A stretch of 64,000 bases of DNA. Origin: Fragilaria crotonensis. Its lineage: Eukaryota > Bacillariophyta > Fragilariophyceae > Fragilariales > Fragilariaceae. The DNA lies in contig JAKSYS010000069.1 of the NCBI GenBank assembly GCA_022925895.1, positions 1 to 64,000 on the forward strand, given 5' to 3'. Under the pieces are notes generated by a model. The model made no database searches, was not told where the DNA came from, and saw only the letters and a program-made list of their open reading frames with translations. A program made the translations under genes and the position numbers. Below, piece after piece: positions 22,510 to 33,636 of this stretch. Numbering within the stretch: the stretch's first letter is position 1; the number at the start of each line of letters is the position of its first letter.

Positions 22510-24471
22510 TGATGGTTTCCGGCGAATCAGTGGTGTCTAACAAAGATACCAGAAAAAGCGTATCAGCGAAGAAAAAGACAAAGACATCGGCAAAGACGGC
22601 GATGACGACGAATGTAAAAAGAGGGAACTTCTCACGGAGTTCCAGGCATCAATTGCATATGCATGTTTTGATTCGCCATCACTCCTTTGTGGTGTCTCAA
22701 CCCTATCAGAAGTTCAACAAATGAAGAAAATTGCCGAGCTGTATTTGGGAGACAGTGATGATGACCCCGATATTGTGTGCTGTGTTGACCAATTTCTCCA
22801 TGGACTTGATCGCTTTCATGGTTTGTACTCAGTGTCAGCGGTCGACGTTCAACCAGGCGTATCCCCGAATGCAGCAATGCTACTGACACTAATCCCGTAT
22901 TGCACCAACGTGGATTAGACGTCAACATTTATGTCGGTAAGGGCTCAATCGAGAGGTCACTTCTTGTTGGCAAGACAAAGGATCTACTGTCTCGCATATT
23001 TCCGGAAGGACAATGCTACGGGCAGCAAAGGATGTACTTCGCTCATGTAAAAAAATGACAGCCATTGTTACAGCATCAAACTCACCGTACAAGGACGGAA
23101 ACTATCCTTCCGGAACGAATTGGGAGGATTATATTCAATGGTGCATCACAGCTATGAAAAAGGCAGTCGCTGCCGAGAAGGCGGGTATTATTGTTGCAAG
23201 TCCCCTGCTTTAGAAGGACATGGCCGAGAAGGCCATGATGTCGGACTCACCAGATGGTGTGCTAGCTGCTGATGACGAATTGCTGAACAAGGATGTGACT
23301 GATGTTGGCCCAGAATTGGTGGTTGGCGCGACCGCAGAGGACGGCGGCAATGAATTTGAAAACGATGATTTGACTTCATCCGTTGTAAATCTTTCTGATA
23401 CCGTGTTCGTGTGTGCAGAAACCGATGAGGCAGACGTGCCGGATGGGACGTTCTTCAAAGGTTTCATAGCGTGGTGTCTCTGGGGGCATATTACCATCAC
23501 GAACGATCCAGAAATGAAATCCATGGCATTTACGGAATCAAAGGTTGGGACCAGTTACGGCCGGAAAACCGGTTCACGTAAGGCCATGAAGGAAGCGGCA
23601 GCAGTGTCTTCCATTCCTATTGACAGCCGGCGAGGAAAGAAACAGAAACGGGGAAATCCAAAGGATGACAATGAGGATGATGCAATTACTTCGTGGGGTG
23701 GTGCTGATGATGACAACACAGCAGTGACTTCATTTGTCAGTGGCACTGTGGAGGATGACGGAATCCTCAAGCAGGCATTGGATTATTTAGATTCCGAGTC
23801 GCTTGAGAAGGCACGACAGAAGCATTCTATGCTGTCTTGTCTTCGTGTGCGAGGACAGATTACGTCATTGCGTGGTCAAGTGGAAAGCGTTTCGAGACGT
23901 TACTACCATGCAACTACTGGAACAAGTTCTGTACTTGCTGACAGCTTATTGGAAAAGATGGAGGCGCTTGAGGCAAAATTACCGCGAAGAGTATTTGAGT
24001 TTCCTTCAAAACAAAGAGGCAAATCGTCAGTTGAATGTAATATCTGAACGAGCAGCCATCCGTGCCGGTGCCTCATTGGAGGATGACAGGATTCGTCAGC
24101 AATCGTCTATAGGAGATCTACGGTTAGTAGAGCCAACCACAGCCATCCATCTGACTCCCGTCAAACAGCCATCTATCCTTCCGTCTGGTGGAGTTGTTAT
24201 ATTTGAATCTCCAATGAAGTCGCCAGCTGAAGCAATGTTGTCAATTGCTGCATCCTCTGCCGTCCTTGTGTGCTTTGAATGCTCAATTACGCCGACATCA
24301 CACAAGTGTCGGCGCTGCAAAAGATATGTGTGTGACGTATGCTGTTACAGCCACCGTCGTCTGGAAATGGTTTGGTGGTGTGGGGAGTGTTTTGACAAGG
24401 AAAGTGTTACGAATCAGAACTCTATTCGTGACGGAAACTATGAATCGGATGGTGAATCCAGCAACGTCTGA
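22510..24471 (+). pseudogene. Har-1 companion gene with C-terminal zinc finger, frame interrupted
   Basis: Coding-like sequence in consecutive plus-strand frames (from an ATG near 22510 through 22918, 22919-23050, 23056-23211, 23220-24000 and 24000-24471). Protein features: a Lys-rich then acidic N-terminus, 'NWEDYIQWCITAMKKAVAAE' in the middle, a long acidic linker, a probable coiled coil with 'LLEKMEALEAKLPR', and at the C-terminus a Cys/His cluster running from 'CFECS' through 'HKCRRCKRYVCDVCCY' to 'WWCGEC'. That spacing suggests a cross-brace zinc finger (FYVE/PHD/ZZ-like). Three to four frame changes or stops separate the blocks. Some might be introns but no clean GT-AG pair was found, and the last, near 23995, looks like a plain one-base shift. 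It probably served DNA binding or nuclear import of the transposase, as two-gene Harbinger elements do (inference). Confidence 0.55.
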
Positions 24472-24558
24472 TCAATCTATAGATACACTATTTTCTCTCC
24501 TACTAGTATAGTACTCTACGTTTTCAATTATATTGTCAGAAGTTGATCTAATAGCAAT

Positions 24559-26151
24559 TTAATTTGGAACGTGCCGAGGAGGTGCTTTTGATGCAAGTCG
24601 TTTTGGCCACGTAATTCTGTTTTCGTGAAAACGAATATTGAAATGTTCAATGAGCATTGCCCGAAATTGATGCAAGGACAACTGATTCACTGGAACCTCT
24701 TCACCTTCCGTAAAAATCATTTGATTGCACTGTCGTCCGTCGTCGCCATTGTTGCCGTCGTTCCTGACGCCATCAACAGTACTTGTTCCAGTTCTGTAGC
24801 CTACGCTACTTTGATCGTATGTTCGTATGACATCAGGCGAAATCAGTCTTCGAATTGCCTGGGGAATTGCATCGGGCTCAAAATTACCAATTTCGCCTTC
24901 CCAAGAAGAAGGCACACCACTATCCCAGCCAACGCTCAGACCGTCAACATCCAAAAGTAAATTGTGCAGAGCACAACATGTAAGCCAAATGTTGTCAGCG
25001 GCTTCAGTGTTGTGCACGCGAATACCACTTTTCAGTACTCTCCATCGCCCTTTTAAAATTCCAAAGGTACACTCAACATCCTTCCGCAATGACTCCAGCC
25101 ATTGCGAAAACCGAATCTCAGAACGCTTACCTGAGTGCTTGATGGGTGGCACGGTTGTTGACCAGTTTAAATATCCGTTGTCAACAATCACATAAGCACC
25201 TTTAATGATTCTGGTTGTCGCTTCTCCACCAGTATTGGTCTTCAATTCAAATGACATGGTATCATTGAATGCACCGTTGCGCAAGTCTGCCATAAATGAA
25301 TCGAAACGAACCAAAGTCTTGTCGTTCCACCTTCCCGGGTGGCCAGTTGTTGAGTGCAAAATCTGCCGACGATGATTCACAGTAAGATTGTACGTCCTGG
25401 CGGTAGTAGACATCTTGTATCCAAGATGCCCCTGTCTGAGATTGTATGAAACTTTTTCAAGGGGTATGTGCGTTGCATCCGTACTGCCAATGCACCCGGG
25501 GAACCCAGCATTGCTGTACTCTTGTTCGCAAGCTCTCAAGTCATGTAGCGTTGTTGGAAGACGAACATACATGGGATACAAAACCTTCGCACCCCAAGCA
25601 CAGAACTTGTGGAAGAAACAGCGATGAACATCACGGCTCACGAACGTTGATTCTGCAAGGTCGTCAAATGTCCACCCTCTGCCAAGATAGCGCAAGCTCC
25701 CTAAAAGCAACAATTCCATAGGTGAGATCTTCCTTTTCTGACGAACGGAATGGCATCCATCCTCCGTCTCTTCCGTCTTCCACCGTTGAAAGTAGGTATC
25801 ATTGGAGCTGTCCCTCATCATCACCAAAAGTTTGCAGAATTCATTGTAAGGCAAGCGAAACCTTTGTCGGAACGACTTAGACCAGTTTTTGCATTGTGGC
25901 TGTGGGTCTTGAAGATACAACAACCACCAAAGGCTTAACTTTGGTGTTACAGGGCGACGCAAACCCGTTGTTGGATCATTGAAGAACAATAGTCTGGGTA
26001 CACGTATCTTTTTGACAGGCCGAGGTAGTGCTGGTCCTTTGTGGCGTCTTGTTTTGAGCGCTGCCAGCTTTTGTTGTTGAAAGCCTTTCTGCTTCTTGAT
26101 GTTGCGAACATTCGAATGGTGATGCGCAAGCAAACTCAACAGCAGATTTGT

Positions 26152-26182
<31 letters not shown>

Positions 26183-26328
26183 ACATGTTTATTAAATAAT
26201 GATTCTTCAATGCAGTTGACGGGGGCATCAAAGCTCACGGCATCTGAACACACCTCATCGTCGTTTGCGTCATACAACCCACTTCGGAGCATCCGATTGA
26301 CGAAGAGCTTCGAATTTGCAACACCCAT
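24559..26328 (-). CDS. Harbinger-like DDE transposase of Har-1
   Basis: A 589-residue protein, intact from ATG to stop. The N-terminal 130 residues are acidic then basic. A helical region 'RFRLPYNEFCKLLVMMRDS' follows, with 'ELLLLGSLRYLGRGWTFDDL', the usual DDE_Tnp_4 lead-in. Catalytic residues are visible: first Asp in 'GSTDATHIPLEK', second in 'VIVDNGYLNW', Glu in 'DVECTFGILKGRWRVLKSG'. The protein would cut the element's ends and insert it elsewhere. Length exceeds a typical PIF/Harbinger transposase because of the N-terminal extension and a C-terminal tail of about 120 residues. An unbroken frame with all three catalytic residues says the element was active recently or still is, though its companion gene looks damaged. 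Confidence 0.88.
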
Positions 26329-26624
26329 GGAGACGTCTATGCAGTGATAAATGGAGTCTATGCATTAGTGACTGGAGTTGTGTTCTTATATCATACTGTT
26401 GTCGGACAACGTTTCAGTGGAGGGAGCTTCTATACATGGTTTTCATGTTTTATGGTATACGTGATCGTATACACTATACGATGGAATTATTCACCGTTTG
26501 TTTTGTAAATCGGAAGTTATCGAATTGTTTGTAAGCGATGTCATTCTACAAAGCGTCAGAGGAATTTCGGACTGTGGTTTGTTTTGTATTTCCCAAATCC
26601 CGTAAGCATCGGCCTCAGGGACTG

Positions 26625-26780
26625 TGCAAATGGACAGCGTGCCTCCATCCAGAGATATGCCTGTCCACACTAGGTACTGGTAATGTGTAAGTGGACAGTG
26701 TGCCTCCATCCAGAGACATGCTGTCTGTCCACAATACCGGGAATGTGCAGGTAGCAACATGCCTCCATCCAGAGACATGC
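26625..26780. repeat. Minisatellite, three copies of about 60 bases
   Basis: 'GCCTCCATCCAGAGACATG' (first copy has one change) starts at 26641, 26702 and 26762, within units of about 60 bases. The core is the reverse complement of the core at 21310-21330 on the far side of Har-1. Confidence 0.85.
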
Positions 26781-27636
26781 ATGCCCCAAGGTGAAGAGAG
26801 GATGAAACCACAAAAAATAGGGAAGGAATCGAGAAAGGGATCAAGATGGGTGGCTGCCATGAGGCAATTGGGGTGCTGAACAGAATAGATGTGAATCGAT
26901 GGACAACAAAGAAAGTAGAGGAGTTGTGCGTGAGAAGTAGCTATGACAGGATGATGGGAGATAATTTGTAGAGTACGTAGTGCTTGAATGTTAAAAGGGC
27001 AGAAAACTATGGAACAATTGATACATATGGAAATGTTTAATGGATCAAAATGAGAACGATGAGAAATGTGATTCAATATGAAAGTGTCAGACCAAACACT
27101 TAGAAGTGTTTGGGTGTAAAACAAACAGCACACCTGTAGCATAGAGATGTACAGCATACATCTGGATATGTGACACCGTACCAGATGGTGTATCAGATAT
27201 GGGACACCAAATGAACATGGGGTACATCTACACTTAAATATTACAATGGTATATATGTATATACATTTTGTGACAAAAATGTACATATTTTGTAAAATGA
27301 TGTACTATGAAATACTTGGTGTAAAAGCCGCCACCTTCTGATGAACACTCTTGCAAATCCCAGTTCTTGACACAAAGGACAAAAGCAGGAGTAACCCTTG
27401 TCCACTTCCAATTTAGAGAGGGTGTCGTTGACCTTGGGTCCGATCCAAACATGATTTCATCCTGACCAATGATCATGATACTAGTAGGCTTTGCTTGTCA
27501 TGACACTCGGATGCTCATCACTTCTTAACATCTTGGGCCTGTTGATGTTCCGGAGAATCAATTTCAGTACTCAACGTGGAACTAAATGCTTGAAGTTCAA
27601 GCAATTGTGTCGTCAAAATGATATCCAAATTGCACA
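26781..27636. other. Intergenic stretch
   Basis: AT-rich; short frames without recognisable family. Repeated hydrophobic-looking frames on the minus strand (26615-27286) are composition effects. Nothing else seen. Confidence 0.35.
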
Positions 27637-27837
27637 TCAAGATCTTTGATTGGCTGCCACCTCCTCGTTCGAAATCTGAATCCATTGACGGCAGTAAGCT
27701 TCAAACTTGGTGAGATACTCTATGAACAACTTGTTTCTATTCTCAACAAAATCCTCATATTCGTGTCCATCCACAAAGAAGCTCTTCTTTTGGGAATCAT
27801 ACTGAAACCCAAGCAACCGCATCAATCTCCATGCCAT
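27637..27837 (-). mobile_element. Fragment resembling a DDE DNA transposase segment
   Basis: The minus-strand frame reads 'LLGFQYDSQKKSFFVDGHEY' and then 'EDFVENRNKLFIEYL'. This recalls the 'VDGHER-DVV-YR' segment seen before the catalytic core in some eukaryotic DDE transposases. About 65 residues only, no ends found, and neighbouring sequence does not extend it. A relic if the match is right. Confidence 0.3.
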
Positions 27838-28299
27838 GGTGAGACTGAATGATTCAGGCTGTGAGCAACAAGAAAGTAGTCTATGAGATGCTGGTGGTGG
27901 GGCTGTGGTAGATGCTGAGTTGGTGTTCCTCTGCCAAATACTAGTGAGAAGCCTGCCTCGGAAGAAACTCTTGACATGATAAAGTTGTGAACCCCACCCC
28001 TCAGCTCTATCATCAACTTTGCTAAGTTCTTGATTGCAAATGACACATTCTCATTTTTTGCATCAGGAAACAGATCAAGTAGTCACAGCAGTGGTTGCTT
28101 TCCACATTCGTCCACCTATGGATTGGGGTGCAGGAAGCCTTTGCTCTGTCAGTAACCTGTGTTCTATGCTGCTGCAACAGTTTTGTTACATGCTACCTAC
28201 ATCATCCCGAGGCTATTCAACTCATAATATGCGTCCTGGCAGCAGCACTTGTACCGAGTCCATGGGTTTCTATGTGTCAATGTCAATTGGTACACCCAA

Positions 28300-29750
28300 T
28301 ACAAAAATGTAGCTTGTTGCTGTCAGTCAATTTCAAATATGAGATGTTTGTACCTTAACTTTTGTACGATGCGCGGTAGCCTTGTTCCTTGTTGACACGG
28401 GACAATGATAGGATGTTGGCAATGTCATTTGGGCAGTACCAGCCAGTACCGTAGACACTGAGCTCTCCAATCTGATTGGTGCTTGCAGTTCTGGCATTGC
28501 AGTGGATGTCCATAGAACCGGTGCCAGTGCGGATTTTTGTGAGCAGCTCTGCGTTGTAGAAAAGGTCACCCCCCATAGACTGATTGTCCAATAGGATCCA
28601 AGCGCTGGGAAGCCGTCCGTCTTCACCCATTTGCTTTGTAAAATACTCCATGGTTGACAAAGGTGAAACTCACAACGGGGTCAGAATCGAATTTGCCATC
28701 GGTGATTCCTGCCCTCAGCATTGTCGTTCCTGTTTGCACCACTTCGTCACCAACATGATGAGTTGTCAACTCTGGATAGTTGCGTATTGTCCCTTAACGC
28801 CACATTTGTGACAGGTGATGTTTATCTTAACTGGTGCTCATTTGCCGTTGTGCCCGGTGGTTGCAAAGCCACTTTGTCGGCTTGTGGTGCACGCCACCCG
28901 AAATGATTCCTCTGCTTCCAGTTGGTCAAAAGATTACAGGAGGATACAACGGTCTTGGGATAGTCGTTTCTGCCCTGGAGGAAATTGTTCTCAAGGTCCT
29001 CGATGAGTTTTCCATAATGAGCCCGTCGCATCCGAGTAGGAATGCAATGGCTTTGGCGTGAACATTGGTTTCCATGATGACCCTGACAAGGTCAGCAGTA
29101 CAGATGGTTTCGCGGCTCAATTCATGCATCTTGATGATTGTATCTTCACTGCCGGTGTGGCCGCAGATCGACCTTCTGCTCGGTCAGACCGCATCCATGA
29201 CATTCTGGGAATGCTCCGTGTAGGCTTGATTGTGTCGTCGAAGTGGCCTTGAGAGCAGTTGTAGAAGTGCTTGAGAGCCTCATGAATGGAGTTACATGCA
29301 TACTTCTGCTGGCTTTGGAAATGAAAGGAGAATTCCTTGAACAAGATTGTCAGCAAGTTGAGTCTGTTACCAGCAGTGGTGCGTGCAGGTTCTTCATAAC
29401 TGTTGTTGGATTCAACCTTCTGTCTGACAACATCACCGCATTGTCCCCAAAGGAGGGATTACAAAGTCTTGGTGTTCTCCGCGAGTCCAAGATGTGGCCG
29501 ACGGGTTCGTTGAGCACTTTCTCCCAAATACTAATCCCAGTGCGCGTGGCGTCGGGTCCATAGTCAGCAGGTGGCACAATGGTTGGTGTGGAAAGTGTCG
29601 CAACCGTATCTCTGATGTCGCCCCCACCATAGTTGTATGTCCGGCTTTCATTCTTGCTGATTTTGCAAGTGGTCTTGATAAACTGATCGGACAGCCTGGA
29701 GTCAAATGCATCGTACATGTGTCCCTTCAATTAAGGTCATTTTAGCATTT
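28300..29750 (-). mobile_element. Ty1/copia retrotransposon fossil
   Basis: A minus-strand relic of a copia-type element of the kind common in diatoms. The clearest part is around 28358-28660: 'WILLDNQSMGGDLFYNAELL' with 'WYCPNDIANILSLSRV', the protease-region segment of these polyproteins. Upstream on the same strand (about 28930-29730) lies gag-like coding remnant. It is broken in many places, partial (no reverse transcriptase or integrase seen) and without recognisable LTRs, so it is old. The edges given are approximate; up to about 30300 may belong to it. Confidence 0.6.
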
Positions 29751-30870
29751 CCTCCACTCTGTTCGTTCTTCTTGGCTCCACTTTCCTTCTTTGCGGTAGT
29801 AGGCTTGGAGCTGCTGCTCTCGGGGTCATTGTCTCCTCAGGCGTTTTTTTCTCAGTATTGAATAAACAAAATTGAACTAATTAGAAGCTTAACAACGTTC
29901 CAGTACTTTTATCAAGGGCCAGATTTGTAGCTTTCCTAAGATGATGAAACAACAAGCAAGAAGTGTTAGTGTACAACCCTATCATGATGATCCTGCACAA
30001 AGTAGTTGCTAGCGTGATCTTATTAATATAAATCAGATATTGGCTTTCAGTCATGTGAATGTAGATTGGTTGTGTTCCTTTTGCAAGCAAACTGCATCAT
30101 GATAGCTTCTCTGATCACCATTGGGAATGCTTTCCTTAACTAAGGACATTGATGCACTTGGGCATTTAACATTGCCATCTGTCTTCATGAATGGTATGCA
30201 TTCTTCCTGACAACCTTGTCCATTTGATCTAACATAGTCGCACTCCACCATGCTGCCGATTGCCACTTTGTATTTACTGCACTTGAACTGGACAAAAGAG
30301 TCCACCCGTCCTCGGTCTGACCTTTGGCTTCAACTTTCCTCAACAAGATCACCACAAACCAACATTACAGCCATCACCAAAATGGTGTAAAGGCCTTTGT
30401 CAATTGTCCTGACTATTAAGCTGACTTTGTCAGATTGATTCTGAAGAGTGTTAAAAGGCAATTGTCAGAGTCAGGTTGATAGATACGAGTGCAATTGTTG
30501 CAAACAATGGTGGCCAATCTCATTGTGGAATACTTGGTTCTAACACAAGAAAATCTTCCCCTCACGATTGTCAGACCTTTTCTTTCTTATTTCTATTTGA
30601 CTGCACGTACATTTGTACTCCACATCTATCGTAGGACAAGGAAATCTGAGATGAAACCTGCAACCTGCAATGTTGTACCTGGTACTGGGTACTGTACTAG
30701 TCGTAGATGGCAGAATAATACGATACCTCCGGTCGTTTTCGGATTGCCGCTCGTCAGTCCGTCCGTGTGAGTGTACCGGTACAAGGAACATGTGTTAGTA
30801 CTGGAGTACCAGCTACCAACCTGAACCACACACCATACGACTATACACCATACCTGGTACAAACATCAGC
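29751..30870. other. Intergenic stretch
   Basis: No gene recognised. The first part may be remnant of the copia fossil. The last part (30660-30870) has TACCGGTAC and GTAC words and probably belongs to the promoter region of the next gene. Confidence 0.35.
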
Positions 30871-30922
30871 CATCAACCATCAACCATCAACCATCAACCA
30901 TCAACCATCAACCATCAACCAT
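30871..30922. repeat. Microsatellite (CATCAAC)n
   Basis: About seven perfect copies of the seven-base unit CATCAAC, about 175 bases before the start codon of the plastid-type gene, so in its promoter or 5' UTR. Confidence 0.95.
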
Positions 30923-31096
30923 CGAGGGTCGCTTTGGCTCGGCGATTCTGATTTCTTCACTGCAACCGGCAATAGATTATCCATAACGCGTGCACCAGGC
31001 CTTCCCACTGTCATCTATCGTCTGTCACGTCACATATCTTGATTGATCCTTCGAACTCCGCAATCTGTACACTCTACTACTAGTATTGCTGTTGCT

Positions 31097-32401
31097 ATGA
31101 AGTTTGCAGAACAAGTATCGTTGTCGATGTTGCCGCTGTTGTTGTGGTCCTTCTCGTGCTCTTCCGTTCAAAGCTTTTCACTTGTCAATACTGATATGCT
31201 CTTGCAACCAAGAGCAAGCGCGTATGGAAGAACATGTGGACACACGATATTACACGAAACTAAACCACGAAAAAAGGGTATGATGCCCAAAATGGATGAG
31301 ATCGACTTGACAGGTGGGCGTCCGGGGGCAATTATCGAGTCGGAAGAAGAATTGGCACGCAAGGAAGAGATCTTTCAAGAGCTCAAGTCGGGAACACGTG
31401 CATCACCTGACTGGATATCGGAATATGAGGATGAAGCAGCTGGAGAAGGTGCTCAGTTCGATACGGACGATCCAGATGCCATCGACGCATCTACGCTTGG
31501 AGTTTGGAACATTATGGACCTCAAATCCAAGTTCGATTACGAGCTTGATCCGGAGAAAGGCGATCCCGACCCTAATGAGAAAGACACAAGCTTCACCTAC
31601 CTCGATGAGAATCCAGTGGATGAGGAAGGGGTTGAGATAGGATATAATCCCATTTTTGGCAATCCGAACCCAATCGATACAAGAACAGTTGTCGGGACTA
31701 TCGACTCCTACATGGTAGATCCCAGAACAAAGGATGAGTCCATGCTTACACCAGAGTTTCACCCTGGCGATATTGAAGAGGAATTCAATGAAGAAGTTAG
31801 AACGTTCCGAAAGTCACTCGACATTATCGAGAGCTTCACCGATCCATTCTTGGGTCCAGACTGGGAAGTACCACGAAACGTCGCAAAGTGGCACGGACTT
31901 CCACAACGATTGTCCTACCCAGTCAAAGACTTTACAAACAATCGCTTCACCAAAGAAGAAGACATGACGCCGTTCGACGACTACACACCAGATCGAGCCA
32001 GAAAGACTGCTGTCCAGTACGCCCGTGCCAAGAATACGGAATGGCTTCCAGAAGGAATCAGCGCACAATACCACGCGGATCAACGTGCCCCCTACGACGA
32101 GGTTGGGACGTTGGTGGGCACACTTCGCGAGGGTGTCAAGGACGAGCAAATCACAGAATTGATTCAGCCTGCATTGAAAGTCCTTGGCAGTAGCGTTGAT
32201 CTCTTGTCGATCGAAGGAGACGGTAAGATATTTCGCTTCGCTTTTCATGGCCTTATTAAGAACAAATTTGGGATGGCATGTTGGGCTCAAACATTGATCC
32301 GAGACTGCGGTGTTGAGTGCGACAATGTCGTCTTTGAGACTGGCTTTCGAAAACGAGACCCAGCCTATGACGGGGGTGATCCATGGTACGGCCCGTACTG
32401 A
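31097..32401 (+). CDS. Conserved plastid-type protein of unknown function
   Basis: A 434-residue, strongly acidic protein; I do not recognise the family. It starts with a signal-peptide-like segment (residues 1-27, 'LSMLPLLLWSFSCSSVQSF'). The likely cleavage site has Phe at or near +1 ('VQSF-SL'), followed by a Ser/Arg-containing stretch, the pattern of the two-part plastid leaders of algae with complex plastids. The mature part has acidic repeats rich in D/E/P (about 55-215). It ends in a compact conserved-looking domain: 'DDYTPDRARKTAVQYARAKN', 'LIQPALKVLGSSVDLLSIEG', 'FGMACWAQTLIRDCGVECDN'. The last part faintly recalls a NifU-like beta-alpha-alpha-beta fold but lacks a CxxC, so I make no claim. 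Start: the ATG that gives the leader. Its 3' end lies 113 bases from the convergent next gene. Confidence 0.85.
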   Translation: MKFAEQVSLSMLPLLLWSFSCSSVQSFSLVNTDMLLQPRASAYGRTCGHTILHETKPRKKGMMPKMDEIDLTGGRPGAIIESEEELARKEEIFQELKSGTRASPDWISEYEDEAAGEGAQFDTDDPDAIDASTLGVWNIMDLKSKFDYELDPEKGDPDPNEKDTSFTYLDENPVDEEGVEIGYNPIFGNPNPIDTRTVVGTIDSYMVDPRTKDESMLTPEFHPGDIEEEFNEEVRTFRKSLDIIESFTDPFLGPDWEVPRNVAKWHGLPQRLSYPVKDFTNNRFTKEEDMTPFDDYTPDRARKTAVQYARAKNTEWLPEGISAQYHADQRAPYDEVGTLVGTLREGVKDEQITELIQPALKVLGSSVDLLSIEGDGKIFRFAFHGLIKNKFGMACWAQTLIRDCGVECDNVVFETGFRKRDPAYDGGDPWYGPY

Positions 32402-32514
32402 GCGGAAGAACAACAACATGAGAACTAATAACCACTAACTATTGTGTACTGGTACCTAGACTCCATTTGCTTTACGTTCTACTAATTGTACAGTTGCTAC
32501 CTGGTAGTATGTTG

Positions 32515-33636
32515 CTAAACTTTTCGGTGCAGAATTAGCACCGACCTTGTCAAACTCAACTTCACCGGTGCATGCATCTCATCGGATTTGTCCGTCGTCA
32601 ATCGAACATCGCTGAATTGGTCATTCGTTCCTTCGCAACGAACTAGGATAGGGAATACTGGTTCCCCCCTTTCGTGCCCTTGCCTCATGTCAGCAAACGT
32701 GAACTGCGCCTGAATTTCAATAAGCTCACCAGGCGATAAGATTTCCGCTGGCCACGTTACGACCCGTTTCATTCCATCCCAAACCCCACCTTGACGAGTG
32801 AGTTTGACAGTCTCGCCCCGAATGTCAGGGGGCACAGCCATCAAAATAGCAATCTGTGTCAAGGATTTTCGGTTGGAAGGGTTCGAACGAATCTTTACTG
32901 CAACTCGACACCGACTCCCCTCAACCACTACCTTGCTTTTCACCAAGAATGGGATGGGCTTCACTTGGCTGGTGCATAAATACGATGCAATCTTTTGCTT
33001 CTTGGCCGCATGTGGTGGCAACGCGACTGTAAGCAGTGTACATGGATCCGTAGGAACATTAGTATCGTATAGTTCGGGCGGTGATCGCCTCATGATGCAA
33101 AATGACGGATCTTCTTGCAACGTTTCAATGTGTCTGTTTCCATCCATAATGGCAAGGGTGAATGGACTACCGCACGACGATCTTGCATGAATCGATCCTT
33201 CCACGTGCGATACAGCAATGCTATCATTGCCCTCATAGCGAGTGGTTAATTGTTCGTGCAAGGCAACGTGTACGGTTGTGGTCGTCGGGAACGCTTTACC
33301 TCGGGAAAGGAATCCTTGATCATCGAAAACGTCAAGAGCATCGGCTGCGCTTGCAGTTGAGGGATTCGACTTCGACGCGGCAGACAATTCAAACAGATCA
33401 GGATCCAAAGCCTTGCCAATGTTAGTCACACCAAACTGTGAGTAAAGTTTGCCTTCATGATGCTGCGTCTGCACCCACTCTCCTTGTGAGTTGACGTCTG
33501 AATCTAAAAATGAGGAGGAGAATGTAAGCGAATCTCTCGTTGTTGTGCATTCGTCTCGTGCTGAGGCTGCAGCTCCTGTTCCTTCCGTCGAGGAGGCTCG
33601 GCTGCTATCGTCGAAGGGATCAAAGGCGTCGCTCAT
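32515..33636 (-). CDS. Mu-homology-domain-like protein with DPF motif (paralog A)
   Basis: A 373-residue single-exon protein. The N-terminus carries 'DAFDPFDDSS', a DPF motif of the kind that binds AP-2 appendages, within a Ser/Thr/Ala-rich disordered region (about 1-105). The C-terminal two thirds look like a mu-homology-type beta domain as in muniscins and adaptor mu chains: 'CRVAVKIRSNPSNRKSLTQI', 'VPPDIRGETVKLTRQGGVWD', 'RVVTWPAEILSPGELIEIQA' and 'PVFPILVRCEGTNDQFSDVR'. This suggests a clathrin-linked endocytic or sorting adaptor in the cytosol (inference). It aligns with the gene at 35669-36881 over nearly its whole length and the two are of almost equal size. No F-BAR domain is present, unlike FCHo. 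ATG start directly before the DPF motif. Confidence 0.65.
   Translation of the reverse strand: MSDAFDPFDDSSRASSTEGTGAAASARDECTTTRDSLTFSSSFLDSDVNSQGEWVQTQHHEGKLYSQFGVTNIGKALDPDLFELSAASKSNPSTASAADALDVFDDQGFLSRGKAFPTTTTVHVALHEQLTTRYEGNDSIAVSHVEGSIHARSSCGSPFTLAIMDGNRHIETLQEDPSFCIMRRSPPELYDTNVPTDPCTLLTVALPPHAAKKQKIASYLCTSQVKPIPFLVKSKVVVEGSRCRVAVKIRSNPSNRKSLTQIAILMAVPPDIRGETVKLTRQGGVWDGMKRVVTWPAEILSPGELIEIQAQFTFADMRQGHERGEPVFPILVRCEGTNDQFSDVRLTTDKSDEMHAPVKLSLTRSVLILHRKV

Larger units (their letters stand above)
22107..26622. mobile_element. Har-1: Harbinger-like (DDE_Tnp_4) DNA transposon
   Basis: About 4.5 kb. Both ends carry an imperfect inverted repeat: left 'AGGCCGATGCTTACGG' at 22114-22129, followed by 'CAAAACAAACCACA'; right the reverse complement near 26575-26616. 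The outermost bases have diverged and no target duplication can be read. Inside the TIRs, both ends carry 'ACTCCAGTCACT' and 'GCATAGACTCCA' words in opposite orientation (about 22415-22460 and 26330-26380), and the left end repeats CCGTTTGTAGA, the kind of subterminal site a transposase could bind. A companion gene on the plus strand (left) converges on a transposase on the minus strand (right). The transposase is open and keeps a DDE triad, while the companion frame is interrupted. Confidence 0.82.

Noticed and set aside
30871-30922. Telomere-like repeat
   Set aside because: The unit CATCAAC is not a telomere repeat (TTAGGG type) and is internal.
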